This document shows, piece by piece, positions 1 through 12,264 of a DNA stretch of 64,000 nt. Numbering within the stretch: position 1 is the first letter of the stretch; each line of letters opens with the position of its first letter. The notes under the pieces are model-generated. The model saw only the letters and a program-made list of their open reading frames with translations, searched no databases and was not told the DNA's origin. The stretch comes from Lepisosteus oculatus. Taxonomy: Eukaryota > Chordata > Actinopteri > Semionotiformes > Lepisosteidae. Position numbers and translations under genes: made by a program. The stretch lies in assembly GCF_040954835.1 (NCBI RefSeq), contig NC_090697.1, positions 43,274,788-43,338,787 of the forward strand. The letters are read 5' to 3'.

Positions 1-540
1 CAGCCGTATCACTCTTCAACTCACTACAGGCAACCCACTGAAGCTAAGCAGGTGTGAGCCTGGTCAGTACCTGGATGAGAGACCTCCTGGGAAAAACTAA
101 GGTTGCTGCTGGAAGAGGTGTTAGTGGGGCCTTGTGAGTCCTAATGCCCCAGTATAGTAACAGGGACACTATACTGTAAACAGGCGCCGTCCTTTGGATA
201 GATGTAAAACTGAGGTCCTGACTCTCTGTGGTCATTAAAAATCCCAGGGCATTTCTTGAAAAGAGAAGGGGTCCTGGCCAAATTTCCAATTGGCCCTTAC
301 CAATCATGGCCTCCTAAAAATCCCCATCTACTGTATGAACTGGCTTCATTACCCTGCTCTCCTCCCCACTGATAGCTGATGTGTGGTGAGCGTTCTGGCG
401 CACTATGGCTGCTGTTGCATCATCCAGGTGGATACTGCACATTGGTGGTGATGGAGGGGAGTCCCCATTACCTGTAAAGTACTTTGAGTGGAGTGTCCAG
501 AAAAGTGCTATATAAGTGTAAGAAATTATTATTATTATAG
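1..540 (+). mobile_element. 5S rRNA-derived SINE, near full length
   Basis: Bases about 30-115 resemble the internal promoter part of 5S rRNA (the AAGCTAAGCAGG and TGGATGAGAGACC segments). A unique body follows, ending in a LINE-like tail with 'AAAAGTGCTATATAAGTGTAAG' character and a short (ATT)n run at about 523-538. This layout matches SINE3-type elements, in which a 5S head is joined to a body and a tail borrowed from a partner LINE. Four further copies lie in this window at about 17.3, 29.6, 34.5 and 53.5 kb. The left end is at or beyond the window edge, so a target-site duplication cannot be tested. Confidence 0.85.
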
Positions 541-2432
541 TTGAGACAGATTAAATCCTCTTTATCAGATAACACCATCACTACAGTCTACCAAAAGCTC
601 TGAATCGGCTGTACCTGTTTCCAAAGAACATTGTGAGAACATCAATAGTGGCATCAAAATGTATCCTGTCTAAATGTGTTGTTGATCAGGTTTTTTTATT
701 TTAGCTGAAGTTTATCTGATATTTTCTCTTATTTAATTTCTTATACATTTTGTATTTCAATAAAGCTTTTAAATGTTATTATCTGTTGCTCTTCTTTATC
801 ATGTCATTATACTGTATGGGATGCTACTGGACTATTCCAGTAAAAACAGCTTAGGGAAAGACTTGTTACAAATTACTGGCAGGAACACCCTTGCACAGTG
901 CCTTTAATTTAGGTTTCTGGTACTTTTCACAAGTTATGTGTGATGAAAATGCATTCTTTTGATTTCCTTTTGCAGAAAAAAGTCAGTATGATATGTAACA
1001 AATTAACAATTTGATTATTATAACTGAATTATACCAATTTAATTCAGTGAAAATTACACTAGGGTCTGTGTTTTTTTACAGCCCAGTGTTCAATGCAGTT
1101 TCTTCAATGCACATTTAACAGCGTTTTCTTGAATCACATTTCAAAAGCTGAGAGACTAAAGTAACAATCTGAAATATAGTAAACCTGCAAATGAAACCAC
1201 AATACAAATTGTTAAACTGCTGATAACAAGGTGAAGGTATCAAGGAATTAGTGATCTAATATGCTTGTCTTTGTTTACAGTCTACTATTACTCTCTATCA
1301 CGTACTAAAAATGAAAAGGCTTTTTTTCATTTTTGTTATATAAAATCGAGGTTAAATACAGAAAAATATTAATGAGGAAACCGTTTTGCAATATAGAACA
1401 AAAATGAGTGCTAATGTTTTATCGCAATCAGGACAGAAAATGGTTTTCTGAAATGCATAAAGTAAAAACGTATTCATCTTCATACCATACCATTGTATGT
1501 TTAACTAGCTGCCGCTCAACAGAATAGTGTATTTTTTTAATGTTGCTAAAATGTGAAGTCACCTTTGTTTACTGTATTTCAACATGTCCTTGTCACAACA
1601 TTTGAGTAAAGGTTGGGTTTGGGATTTCTTTAGAATGATAGGATGTAATCGAAGTCTTCGTACTAACAGTATTGCGTGTCTGAGTTTGTGCCAGAGACTT
1701 CTCTGACGGCAGCTTCATCTTTTATTCAAATACCTTAAAACTGCAGAAAATATGTAATTCTATGAAAGTGGTGTTATCATAATGAAATCAACAATTTGCA
1801 GCAACTCATAAAGGGTCTATTTTTAAAGAGGAAAAGAACTGTAACATTTGTAAATGACCAAAAGTGAGAAAAAGGGAGAAAAGGTCCAAATATTCAATTT
1901 TAAGGTAATAAGGTAAAATGTTGCACCCGACCGCTTTACATGCTGTTACATATTCTCGAATAACCAGACCGACACATATCATTTAATAGCCAACAGATAC
2001 ATTTCACTGGCTCCAGGGTAAAGGCATTAAGAATGATCAGATACGGTATGAACTGTAGCCATATGAATGTCCGTTCGTTTCACCCAATGACCAAGACAAT
2101 TACAATGTCTTTTAAAAGACAGAGAAAATTCAATTAACCGTGCCGATAGGGTCCGTTGGTGTGTAGTACTAATGTAAGCAGAGCCAACCGATTCGTCACA
2201 AAATAACGTTTATCTTGTGTGTTTACAAACAAGTACAGTAATTGAGTCCATTTGGTACAAAATGTGATAAAAAGGCTCATTTACAAATATAAAAAAGGAT
2301 AGTATGTGACAATCGGTAATTTATATTACCTGAAGAGACCAATTACTAAAAATACTCCCACTAAGGCAAAATAAACCCCCTTAAGCGCTGAACGGCTGAG
2401 AAAAGGATGGAAGGTGCAAAATCTCCTCTCAC
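541..2432 (-). other. TMEM151B: TMEM151B intron 1 (partial)
   Basis: AT-rich sequence between the SINE and the donor site of TMEM151B exon 1. I see no further TMEM151B exon on the minus strand here; the large second coding exon expected for this family must lie beyond the left edge. A minus-strand open frame at 44-307 is only the SINE read backwards. Confidence 0.6.
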
Positions 2433-2516
2433 CTCCTCTCTGACACTGTCGGCGTCTTCCTCAGGAACCGTGGGGCTGCTTTCGCTGGCTGTGGCAGCCG
2501 AGGCTGGTGGTGACAT
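2433..2516 (-). CDS. TMEM151B: Transmembrane protein 151B, first coding exon (partial gene)
   Basis: The minus-strand reading from ATG at 2516 encodes 28 residues beginning MSPPASAATASESS and ending in ...DSVREE. It stops at a consensus donor, GAG|GTGAGA, with the GT at plus positions 2432-2431, in phase 0. The human TMEM151B protein, as I recall it, begins MSPPGSAA, is Ser/Ala/acidic rich, and reaches REEQRP before its membrane segments, so the exon end fits. The start has A at -3. The frame stays open upstream to 2663, but I chose the MSPP start because it matches the family. The gene diverges from NFKBIE about 11 kb away, as in human. TMEM151 proteins are multipass membrane proteins of poorly known role. 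The exon is short, so the call rests on N-terminal similarity plus synteny. Confidence 0.72.
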
Positions 2517-4194
2517 GATGGTAATAGCAATACTGAGGATGGGGCATGGACCACCTTTGTAACAAAGAGTTCGGAAAAACAGCTTTCCAAAAACCCGCCA
2601 GCAAGCATAACACACATCATCCAAGGCACCCTTGACAAAATAGATCAAAGCAAACCCATCCACGCCTTCGCCGTTCTCGCAGCATTTCTTTTAGCAATTA
2701 TTATTGTTACGGTTTTAAATGTGTCTTCCAGAAAATATGATATATATACACTATAGCCGTCCTTGTGCCTTGGGATGGCGTTGTTATAAAGTAGCAGTTC
2801 TAAAGATAACCCGTTAACGCGATACAAATGCTCTGGTGAGCCTCAGTATCTTTCCTCCTCCCAAGTGAAAAAGATACTGTACATCACCTACAACGCTGAT
2901 GAAAGAGCCAGAGCGTTTTGCAAAACAGGGAAAAAATAGTGATTCAACTATGTATCCCAAAGGTCGTTTTTCAAAGAAATTAAAAGTGCAAGTTTCTAAA
3001 TGCCGTTGGGAAAATACATATCGGATCCAGTTGTGTTCGTATAAAGGAGATTGTACGGTTCTAACAATCCTTAGGAATGCTTTCCAGGTGTTAACGCCGA
3101 GACAGCGTTTGGTGTCTTACACAAGAGTTTTCCTCCCTCTCTCTCCCTCCTCTGGGAGGGGAACGTGACCTTGTCTCTGTGCTGTGGATGCTCTGCTGGC
3201 AGACTACAATGGCAGAGTACACTACGGCACCCAGTCTCGCAGGTAATCTACCACTGGACAACAAATACTAAACAGAATTACTGTAGCTAAGTGTGGCTTC
3301 ATAATTTTGTTGTTTTGTTTGTTTGTTTGTTTTTTTTGGGGGGGGAATTTGTGACAATATGAACATGGAATTAAATATTATATTCAAAATGTGGTATTGC
3401 AACAGATAAATTTAATTTTGTAGATTATTGACTACAATAAAATAGGTATTTTTACTTTCAATCACATTACAGAAAAACTAATAAAACTTGTACGAGTCCA
3501 ATGTTTATTTCTTAACCTACTCCAAGTGAGGCCATTTTAGTAGTGTATCTAATGGTTTTCATTTTTCCCAAACAGAACTTTCCAGAAATACATTTCTGTA
3601 TTTGTGTTTTATTTTTAAAATTTGTTGAGACAGAACCTTCTGCCAATTTATCTTCTCTCTTGAAATCCTCAAACAAAACAAACTAGAATGTTACGTAATC
3701 ATCAGTCATCACGCTAGTCATCAACATGACAGCACTGGTGACTTAATTCTATGTAAGATACCTCGTAAGAATGCATCGACAGCGACTTTTTATATAAGGA
3801 GTGAGCCAGTAAGTTTTACAGATTTGGGTGTGTTGTTCTTCTGGAGTTAAGGGTTCTTTCATTAAGCAACTCTGTGTTGAAAGAGAAAGTTCAGTCAAAG
3901 TGTAGAGTGAAGAATATTTCTTAATTAGGATGGTAGGAATTAAGGAAATCAGACATTGAAATGAGCCACATGCCTTTTTAAAGATATAGAATTGCAAAAT
4001 ATATTTTACTTAGAAGAATAGAAAACACTTTTCAGTTGTGTTCCTAACTCTTAAATACAAAGTTCACACTTTTTGAGAAGTCTCATCTGCCTGGACATTG
4101 CAAAAAGTTGATCTGCATACAAGATCATTACAAGGACACAAAACAGCATGAATGCAATTGATCTACGAATGTACAATCAGACTTAATTTTAACA
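2517..4194. other. TMEM151B upstream region and spacer
   Basis: This should hold the TMEM151B 5' UTR and promoter, read leftwards. A C/T-rich stretch with a short palindrome lies at about 3133-3165, and a (GTTT)n/poly-T/poly-G run at about 3309-3346. No other exon or known repeat was recognised. Confidence 0.4.
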
Positions 4195-4395
4195 GTTGAA
4201 GTAGGTAGCTGAGTCAGCATGCGTAGGCTGCAAAGGAACAACTAAAGGTGTATTCCATGCTGAAAAGAGAAGAAAAGAAACACAATGTTTCGGCTGTGGA
4301 GCCTTCACACACGGAGAAGGTTCCACAGCCAAAACGTTGTGTTTCCTTTTTTCTCTTTTCAGCATTTAATAAACCTTTACTTGTTGTTTTAATCC
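4195..4395. repeat. Foldback repeat: two inverted copies of a dispersed element tail
   Basis: The left arm (about 4233-4306) is the reverse complement of the right arm (about 4316-4390), with a 9-base spacer. Both arms contain the core GGCTCCACAGCCGAAAC (right arm: GGTTCCACAGCCAAAAC) followed by TTGTGTTTC and CTCTTTTCAGCAT. The left flank from about 4195 continues the similarity to the copy at 37.3 kb. Related single copies lie at about 33.04, 37.29 and 38.83 kb. Confidence 0.8.
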
Positions 4396-6735
4396 TAACA
4401 GGTCATATAGATATATATTCCCCTAAAGCCTCAATGTTGCTGTCCTTGGCAAGCCCTGTTTTTTGACTCACTGCGTACTGCAACAACAGTTAAAAGTATT
4501 TTGGCTCTGGAGAGTGCTAATTAAGTTGAAGAGTCCAGAGATGGACTTTGTGATCTTTTATTACATGGCACCCCATAGAAGGCAGCAGAAGCTCAGAACT
4601 GCCACTGAAAGATAGGCAGCAGACAGTACTACACAAATATGGGAAAACAGAGCCAGGGTGCCACAAGGGACAAGCCCTGGACAGAGGAAAAAGGAGAAAT
4701 GAGGCACATGTAGACTGCACAAAAGACAGAGTCGGCACCAATTACCCTATATCTGAACTCCATATATAAGTATTTATAGGAGCCAATCAAGCACTTACAC
4801 CATAAGGCCCCAAAAGATCAGTCTGTAGTGTCCATGGCAACCAGTTAAGCCAAGTCCTCTGGCAACAATGCTGTTAGCTTACCAGATGGTGTTACAGCAC
4901 TATTCTGTATTCATGATATTCTTATTGGTTTGTAACGCACCCTCTTATTAGTATTTGTTGAAGAATTTTGAAACTGAAATTGAAAGGGCTTTTATGCATT
5001 CTGAAGCTGTATTCATGAAGTAGTATCTCCAGGATTAAAAAAATGAGTGAAATTCATGTGTCAATTTGCTACTAGAAATAAAGAGCAAATTGTAACACTG
5101 GGGAAGAACCACCAGGCCCTAGAGATTTCTTTAAAACCCTCACCCACTAACCCCCAGTTATGGAGACTGGGAACATGAAAAAAAGAAACAAGATCAGTTC
5201 TTCATCCTCCATGTTGTTTCCTACAGTAAAACCATAAGGTATACTTGCCAATACCTCTACTGCAAGTGATTCTTAAAAATATCTGAGACACTTTACTTCT
5301 TCCTTTCATGTTGTATTAGATTTGTTTGAGCTCCAATGGCCATTATCCTTTCAGCCTGTCTTTTATTATTTAATCTATTGAAACCACTTTGATCACTGAG
5401 TTTCATACATATAATGTAAGCTCTTTGAATGTTTATATATTTGAATGTGACTCAGATAGTTTGAGACATTTGTTTTCTGTAGTCCTTGGATCCTGAATTT
5501 CAAAGTCATTGTCAATGTAAAGAGATAGTGTACTCCTTCACCATTCCGTTTTTCCTAATAGCAGGTTCATTTCTATGAATTACTGTGTCACTTAGAAACA
5601 GGCACTAGGGAGCTGATGTGAATTTTATGGACATCTTTTTTTGTTGTTGCGTCTTGCCTCTACCTGCTTCATCTTTCTTTGTTTAACACAGAGCCACACT
5701 ATCCTTTCTGATTTAAATGCTCCTGAACCTCCTTACACCAAGTGTAAGTGCACTCCCTGTACTATAGATGAAGATGTTTGCTAAGCCCAGCACTTGGATT
5801 TCAAGTGTTGAATGCTATTCTCATTGAGGCTAGATGTGCTTATCTCATAGAAGCAAATAAAATTAACAACAACCATCTTTTGATGTAGTATCTAAATTAA
5901 CCAAAGCTCTCATCTGTCACCCCCTATCAATGATGCTACTACAGCCAGCTGTGATGAGTTTATGCTCTATATTCAGAAGAAAAGGATTGTATATCAGAAA
6001 TGAGACACTTTATGTTGACTGACCTTCATTCGGGTATAAGTTTACTTTGACCTAATAATAATCTGCATTCGTTCCCCAGATGAAAACACATATTATGATT
6101 ACTTCAATTATAGAAAGTATAGAATATCTACTTATAATTTACACCATGTTCCTATTAAATTGCTTAAGCAGTTAATTAATGATGTGCACATTATGATTCT
6201 AAGCAATTAAAATACTTTACCTTACACTAATGTTGTATTTTTTCCCATATAACTCAAGTCAACAGAACAAAGCCCACACTCAAGTAAGAGACCCCAGATA
6301 ATAAATAAAGTACTTTATAATCTGTACATTTTATCTTTGGTTGTATCGAAGATTTTGATGATTAATTTACTTGGATATCATGGACAAGAGTATAGATAAT
6401 AAACATCATTCTGGCTCAACCATTCCAAGAGGAATGATATTCTTGACATTCAAACTGAACATTTTTTTACATTCTTGCTTTCCATTTAAATTTAATTTTT
6501 ATTAGTGAAGACAATTCATTTTGCCTGGGCCTTACAGTGGATGGAAAGTACAGGACAATGGAGTAGAAAGATAGAGGCAAACCTTAATGTAACTAGGCAA
6601 CTCTCTTAATTTAACCATGTAAAGTTCAAGGAAGAATTGAAGTAATCCAAAAATGAATATTCTAACCCTCATCCAAGATCAGGTTGAAACATTGCCTCAT
6701 TTTTACTGCTTAAAAGCCCCCCCAAAAAGCTTAAT
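4396..6735. other. Intergenic, nothing recognised
   Basis: AT-rich sequence without a convincing exon or a repeat I can name. Short open frames here lack codon structure and homology. Confidence 0.5.
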
Positions 6736-6739
6736 TCTC

Positions 6740-7068
6740 CAACTGGCCTAGAATGTCATCACTAGTGAGAGAGGCAGGTCCCTTTTCAGGCCATAAAGGC
6801 TCATGGGGAATGGGAGGCAAGGGCCACCATATTTCTTTGACCATCCGAAACTAGAGGTGGAGGTGATGTGGTCAGCATCACACTCTGGCCGGCCTATTAC
6901 TCCCAGAAGGATTAACCACCAATACTCATTTGGAAAGCAAGCTGAGTGGACCTGGGATCCATCTAGAAGGAACTAGAGCAAGCTACATCACTTGCCCCTT
7001 TCTGGGATTGAACCCAGGACCTTCTGGTCGGGAGCTAGACACTCTTGCCCTATGAGCTACCATAACAA
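6740..7068 (-). mobile_element. tRNA-derived SINE
   Basis: On the minus strand the element starts near 7065 with a tRNA-like head. An A-box-like TAGCTCATAGGGCA is followed about 35 bases later by a B-box-like GGGTTCAATCCC (plus strand GGGATTGAACCC at about 7002-7013). A non-tRNA body runs left to about 6740. It is not the same family as the SINEs at 43.4 and 57.8 kb. Confidence 0.6.
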
Positions 7069-8004
7069 GTCAAAACATAATTAAAATGGACATTATTTTA
7101 GACTAATAAGTAAGTTCCTTAGAGGAAATTGTAAAAGATTGAAGAATGCCTGAGCCACTAAGCTCCTCCACAGACTGAGGCTTCTATATCCCCTCTCTGA
7201 TTGGAACAACAGAACTTGAAAGAGCTACAGGAATGTCTGGTTGATCAAGGAGAGTAGGCAGTGTTAGCAACCCAGGGGTTACCTGTGGACCATGTCTATC
7301 TGCAGATTATCAGGTGTCACAGTGAACTGTCCCTCTTTCCTTTCTCCATTGTTCTTCCTCTCTGTCTAGTTTTGACCTGCTCAGCTAACGTGTCTCCTAT
7401 GACTATGTGGTAATTGACGTGTGTCTAAGCGCACAACTTGTCATTCAAGCTGTGACGAGTGTCACCTGCTGTACTGCATGAACTACAATCCAGTAAGAGG
7501 AAAACACACACCAGGGAGGAAAAAAAACTATTGTAGCTGACAGAAGCACTGGCCATGATAAGCAAAAATGTAAATAAGCACCCAAGTTATGGCCCTTAGC
7601 ACACGCATAACATGTCGTCTATGATTATTAGTTTTGGTCCGGGTTTAGTGTAGACATTAAGCATTGTGTAATAAGAGTAATACACATTTGGTTTTGTTTT
7701 AATAAAAGTAAATAGGAATCTGATTCAATGTGTAACATAAAGTTAAAAGGTATATCTAAATTATTTAACAAAAAACAATTCCAAGAGTAAATATCATTGT
7801 GGGAATAAGGATGAGTGAAACCTGAGATTCAGTAACTTGTGGAGACTCCTGGAGAAGACTTCAACTGGACTTTTCCTGTAACTGTTTACCAGCCTCTTGT
7901 ATTGAGTTTTAAGCATTGTGGCCCTTTTTTTCTTTCATATTTGCTACAAGTGGATGACATTTGAGGGTTTCTTTGCTTAAATTGCTAAATATTTACCCCA
8001 TTGA
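7069..8004. other. Intergenic, nothing recognised
   Basis: No exon or named repeat seen. The sequence changes to LINE similarity at about 8005. Confidence 0.4.
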
Positions 8005-9419
8005 GGGTAAATATGAAGAGGCTGCACGGGGGTAAGGCCACAGGACCAGATAACATCTGTCCCAGAGTTCTGAGGGCCTGTGCTGATCAGCTGAGCGGAG
8101 TGCTCCAGCGACTGTTCAACCTGAGCCTGCGCTTGGAGAGAGTCCCGGTGCTCTGGAAGACATCATGCCTGGTCCCGGTACCAAAGAAAGGGCGCCCCTC
8201 TGTCCTCAACGACTACAGACCAGTTGCACTGACTTCTCACATCATGAAGACACTGGAGAGGCTGGTCTTATCCCACCTGAGACCCCTGGTCAGCTCATCA
8301 CTGGACACCCTACAGTTTGCCTACCAGCCCAGTGTTGGTGTGGAGGATGCGATCATCTACATGCTGCAAAGGGCCTACTCACACCTGGACAGGGCTGGCA
8401 ACACTGTAAGGATCATGTTTTTCGACTTCTCCAGTGCCTTCAATACCATCCAGCCCTTACTTCTAAGGAGGAAGCTGGAGGAGATGCAAGTCGATGCCTC
8501 CATGACCTCGTGGATCACTGACTACCTGACGGGAAGACCACAGTCTGTGAGACTTCAGAACTGCGTGTCTGAACTGGTAGTGAGTAACACAGGGGCACCT
8601 CAAGGGACAGTTCTTTCTCCATTCCTCTTCACTCTCTATACTTCGGACTTTAAGTACAACTCAAAGTCATGCCACCTGCAAAAGTTCTCAGATGACTCTG
8701 CAATTGTGGGATGTATCAAGGGTGAGCAGGAGGAGGAGTACAGAGGACTGTTCAGCAGCTTTGTGGAGTGGTGTGGGGTGAACCACTTGGAACTGAATGT
8801 TACAAAGACAAAGGAACTGGTGGTAGATTTCAGGAGGAAAAAGGTCAAACCTACTCCTGTCTACATCCATGGGAGTGGCGTGGAGATGGTGGACTCGTAC
8901 AAGTACCTGGGAGTGCACATCGACGAGAGACTGGAATGGTCTAAGAACATCGAGGCCATCTATAAGAACGGACAGAGCCGACTTTACTTCTTGAGGAGGC
9001 TCAGGTCCTTCAATGTGTGTAGTAAGATGCTACACATGTTTTATCAGTCGGTGGTAGCGAGTGCCATTTTCTACGCAGTGGTGTGCTGGGGCTCTGGGAT
9101 TAGAGCAGTAGATTCCAAAAGGCTGAACAAGCTCATCAGGAGAGCGAGCTCTGTCATTGGATCTGACCTGGACCCCTTGGAGGTAGTGGCTGAGAGGAGA
9201 ATGATGTCCAAACTGGAGGCCATCATGGACAACTTCTCCCATCCCCTCTATGACAGGCTTGCAGGAATGAAGAGCACGTTCAGCAATAGACTGATTCATC
9301 CACGGTGCGACAGGGAGCGCTACAGGAGGTCATTCTTGCCGTCTGCCATAAGACTGTACAACGCATCCACTTTGCGTCTTGGCAGAGGCAACAGCGACAG
9401 TGACCTGTTTCTGGACTAA
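8001..9419 (+). CDS. LINE reverse transcriptase, N-terminally truncated ORF2
   Basis: An uninterrupted frame of about 470 residues covers most of an L2/CR1-superfamily reverse transcriptase and its C-terminal region. Visible blocks in order are the RT entry GGKATGPDNICPRVL (residues 10-24), DYRPVALTS (71-79), motif A FFDFSSAFN (140-148), motif B GAPQGTVLSP (198-207), the catalytic FSDD (229-232), LNVTKTKELV (265-274) and KYLGVHID (301-308). The usual catalytic box in this clade is FADD or YADD, so Ser replaces Ala while both aspartates remain. The endonuclease and ORF1 are missing, and the first codon is only the end of the open frame, not a real start. The lack of stops or frameshifts over 1.4 kb suggests a fairly recent insertion. 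Confidence 0.88.
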   Translation: MRVNMKRLHGGKATGPDNICPRVLRACADQLSGVLQRLFNLSLRLERVPVLWKTSCLVPVPKKGRPSVLNDYRPVALTSHIMKTLERLVLSHLRPLVSSSLDTLQFAYQPSVGVEDAIIYMLQRAYSHLDRAGNTVRIMFFDFSSAFNTIQPLLLRRKLEEMQVDASMTSWITDYLTGRPQSVRLQNCVSELVVSNTGAPQGTVLSPFLFTLYTSDFKYNSKSCHLQKFSDDSAIVGCIKGEQEEEYRGLFSSFVEWCGVNHLELNVTKTKELVVDFRRKKVKPTPVYIHGSGVEMVDSYKYLGVHIDERLEWSKNIEAIYKNGQSRLYFLRRLRSFNVCSKMLHMFYQSVVASAIFYAVVCWGSGIRAVDSKRLNKLIRRASSVIGSDLDPLEVVAERRMMSKLEAIMDNFSHPLYDRLAGMKSTFSNRLIHPRCDRERYRRSFLPSAIRLYNASTLRLGRGNSDSDLFLD

Positions 9420-9773
9420 ACGCATATACACATCTACTGCTACATCTGTTCTCTTTCTTTTTCTTTTTCCCGTTTACAACCACTTTTGTGCAATATATGC
9501 CAGGGACCTGTGCAATACATTTATATTTATATTTATATCATGTATATTTATCTATTCTACATCTATATTTATATTCATACGTGTGATACGATTTTCTGTG
9601 TACTGTTCTGTTCTAGTTTCCTCTTGTGTGTCCGGACTGTGAGTAACTCTTGTATTGTATTGTATGTATTGTACTATTAGTATATAATTCGTTACACTGT
9701 GGCTGTGTTGTGTGTGTCAAGCTGCTGTTGCACTGCAATTTCCCTCACGGGATCAATAAAGTATCTATCTATC
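8005..9773 (+). mobile_element. 5'-truncated L2-type non-LTR retrotransposon
   Basis: The element starts abruptly at the first reverse transcriptase block and ends with GGGATCAATAAAGTATCTATCTATC, the 3' terminus typical of fish L2/Maui-type LINEs. ORF1 and the endonuclease domain are absent. An AATAAA lies in the terminal 20 bases. 5' truncation with an intact 3' end is the usual outcome of target-primed reverse transcription. Rex1/Babar is an alternative clade I cannot exclude by eye. Confidence 0.85.
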
Positions 9774-11984
9774 ATTGTAAGAAAATAGGTTTATTGTCTT
9801 TGAAGTGCATTATTACATTTGTCCACAAGATGGCAATGACAGAAATTATGATTTATTGAGCACCGGTCTAACTCACCCTTTGTGTGGGTTGTAGGCGCAC
9901 AGGAAAATAAGGACCTTATTCTACCTAATCTAAAGCCTTTTCTTAGCTTCATAAATGTTAGTAAAATGCTACCTAAATGACATATATTTACAAAGCGACA
10001 CTTATTTGTGCTCTTATAGTGTAGCCATGCTGTTTTGGAGGTCTGATTGGAGGGGCTTGTATACTACATGGGCTAAATAAAAGGAGAGACAGCACTTAAA
10101 AAAATACATTACTGCAAAATGTATTTGTGACAGGCAGCCAGCTTGAGCATTTAACTAAGAGGAGTCAGCTGTCGGTTATTTCACTCCCAGATAATTGACA
10201 AGCTGAGCTCCTCTCTATTTAAAATCTGCTGTCACATCCACTTCAGTATCACCTATAAAGTCTTATCCTCCCTCTGTTATGTGCTCTAGTTGCACAAAAC
10301 ATTCCAGGATACTTAATGAGACAGGCAGTTCCTTTGTGCACATTTGTGCCTTTGTTTATTACAGTATGGATAAGAAGGACCCCGTTGGTTGTGTGTGTTT
10401 ATATCATTTTCTGGGGATTAAAGATAAAAAAAATTACAGCCACCAAATGAAAACTAAAGTCTTTTTTACACAAGAGAGGGGAATAATTGTTATTCCCTGA
10501 GATAACAGTGTGTGCGCATTTAGGAGGAGGATGCAGATTTCCAGGCGATACTGAACTGGATACAACACCTGTCACAATTTTTTTTACTTCATAATGACTG
10601 GATTTCTGCTCCCAACACAAAAAGCTATAACATTGAGATACAACTGTTGCTCTTAAAATCTAGGTTTTGTTTAACTATAATCATTACTAAGAATGTAAGC
10701 AGAGAAGCACAAAGACCTTTTGGTGGGCAGTGGCTCAAAAGGGGAGAAGGGGCACTTTCTGGGACAGGATTTGTTACATCAGAGTATCCTGGATACAAAT
10801 CAGTATTTCTGTGTTTCTTTGGATGTGACCCAAACGCATTATTAATATCATTACTATTATAATGTACTGGATATCTCTTGAAATTGCTCAATATACACCA
10901 CTAAAGGTTTAAACATTATTTTATACATCAACATCAATTTTTATAACTACATCAAAGCTATAAATTGAATTCCAATAGAATTATTATTGGTCGTGTCCTA
11001 AAAAACAACTTGGCAGAGATATCCAAAAATGATAATGGATTTACTATTCATATAGCCTGTATATTTTTTGTATATAGGCTACAGGCAGTTTTGATATTCA
11101 TCAAAACTTAAGTCGTACAACATTTACCGATGTGATCATTCTTGTGAAGCAAGACTCTTCTGTTATTGAGGCGTACATATAGTAGAATGTAGCCTTAAGA
11201 ACTGGCTTTTTTGATGACCATTTACCTGTTCGTCTGCTGTTAGTTGTGACCCAGTTATGAAGCGATGTACTCCCTTTAGCTGCCTCCCTAAATTCTTTCT
11301 CTGTTTATTACTTCGAGTTCGACGGTTTGCAAACTTAGAGGAGGTGAATGAAAATAGTTTTTCTTAAACACAAAGTGCTCAATACGACACCCTTGGTGTG
11401 TTATTCCTGTACAGTCCTTCTGAAAAATCTGTGCATCTTCTCTCCATTCAAAAATGTTTAACATGGCCTCCACAGGTGTAGTAGCCTACATTGCTTATCG
11501 CTGCCTTTTTTACAACAAACAGGAGGCTCGGATGAGATCAATTAGGTCCAACATTTTGTTTTCCCAATGGGAGATTCGTAGTAAATACAGAAGCAGAATC
11601 GTCAAGTGGCAAAACAAAATTTAATTGGTTGGACTTTTTTTCTAAAAGCAAAAAAGGGCACTTGGGCCAATGGGGACAAAGAGGCAGGGGCTTGAGCCAC
11701 TGTAGCCACCCAACTCTGCACATCCCTGAATGTGAGGTTAGCAATGAGAGAATCCCACTTGGCCTATCTAGCATTTTTCTTTTTTAGGAAGCAAGTGATC
11801 TCATCTATCATCCTTGTCTTATGAGGGTCTCTTCCATATATTTCTTTAAATAATTTAGAGAATTGGTTAACAAAACAAAACCATGGCTGAGATGCTTGAT
11901 TCAGATCCCATGCAGTTAAAAAAAATAAGTCTTATTTCCATAGTTTTCACGTGTGTCCTGTTATTTCTTCTTATTTAACTGCTC
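9774..11984. other. Intergenic, nothing recognised
   Basis: AT-rich spacer downstream of the LINE. I see no exon, RNA gene or repeat family that I can name. Confidence 0.5.
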
Positions 11985-12185
11985 ACTCTGAAGGAGGCCC
12001 TTGGGTTGACACAGTTGATGCCAATGTTAATTTTAAATGCATGAATCAGGTCCCCTCACAGTCTTCTCTGTTCAGGACTAAAAATATTCGGTTCTTTCAG
12101 CCTGTCACTATATGACATTCCTGTAAGCTATGGAATGTGTCTGGTTGAACTTCTCTGTACTGATCCTAAAGCAACAACATTTTTC
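11985..12185 (-). mobile_element. CR1-type LINE 3' fragment
   Basis: The segment around 12050-12180 (CAGTCTTCTCTGTTCAGGAC, then TTCAGCCTGTCACTATATGACATTCC) resembles the reverse complement of the C-terminal coding region of CR1 LINEs. Related copies lie at about 23.7 and 55.4 kb in this window. It is diverged and fragmentary. Confidence 0.6.
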
Positions 12186-12264
12186 TAACAATGTGACACC
12201 CATTATCAGAAATCTGTTTATTCCTGTTAGTGCTGTTAGTGCTGTTAAGGCTGCGGAGCCTTTT

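Noticed and set aside
1..120. A 5S rRNA gene
   Set aside because: Only part of the 5S sequence is present, diverged, and it runs into a SINE body with a LINE-like tail; the same junction recurs in other copies.
2361..2663. A 100-residue protein from the longer minus-strand frame around TMEM151B exon 1
   Set aside because: The part before MSPP has no homology, and the part after REE lies beyond a strong splice donor.
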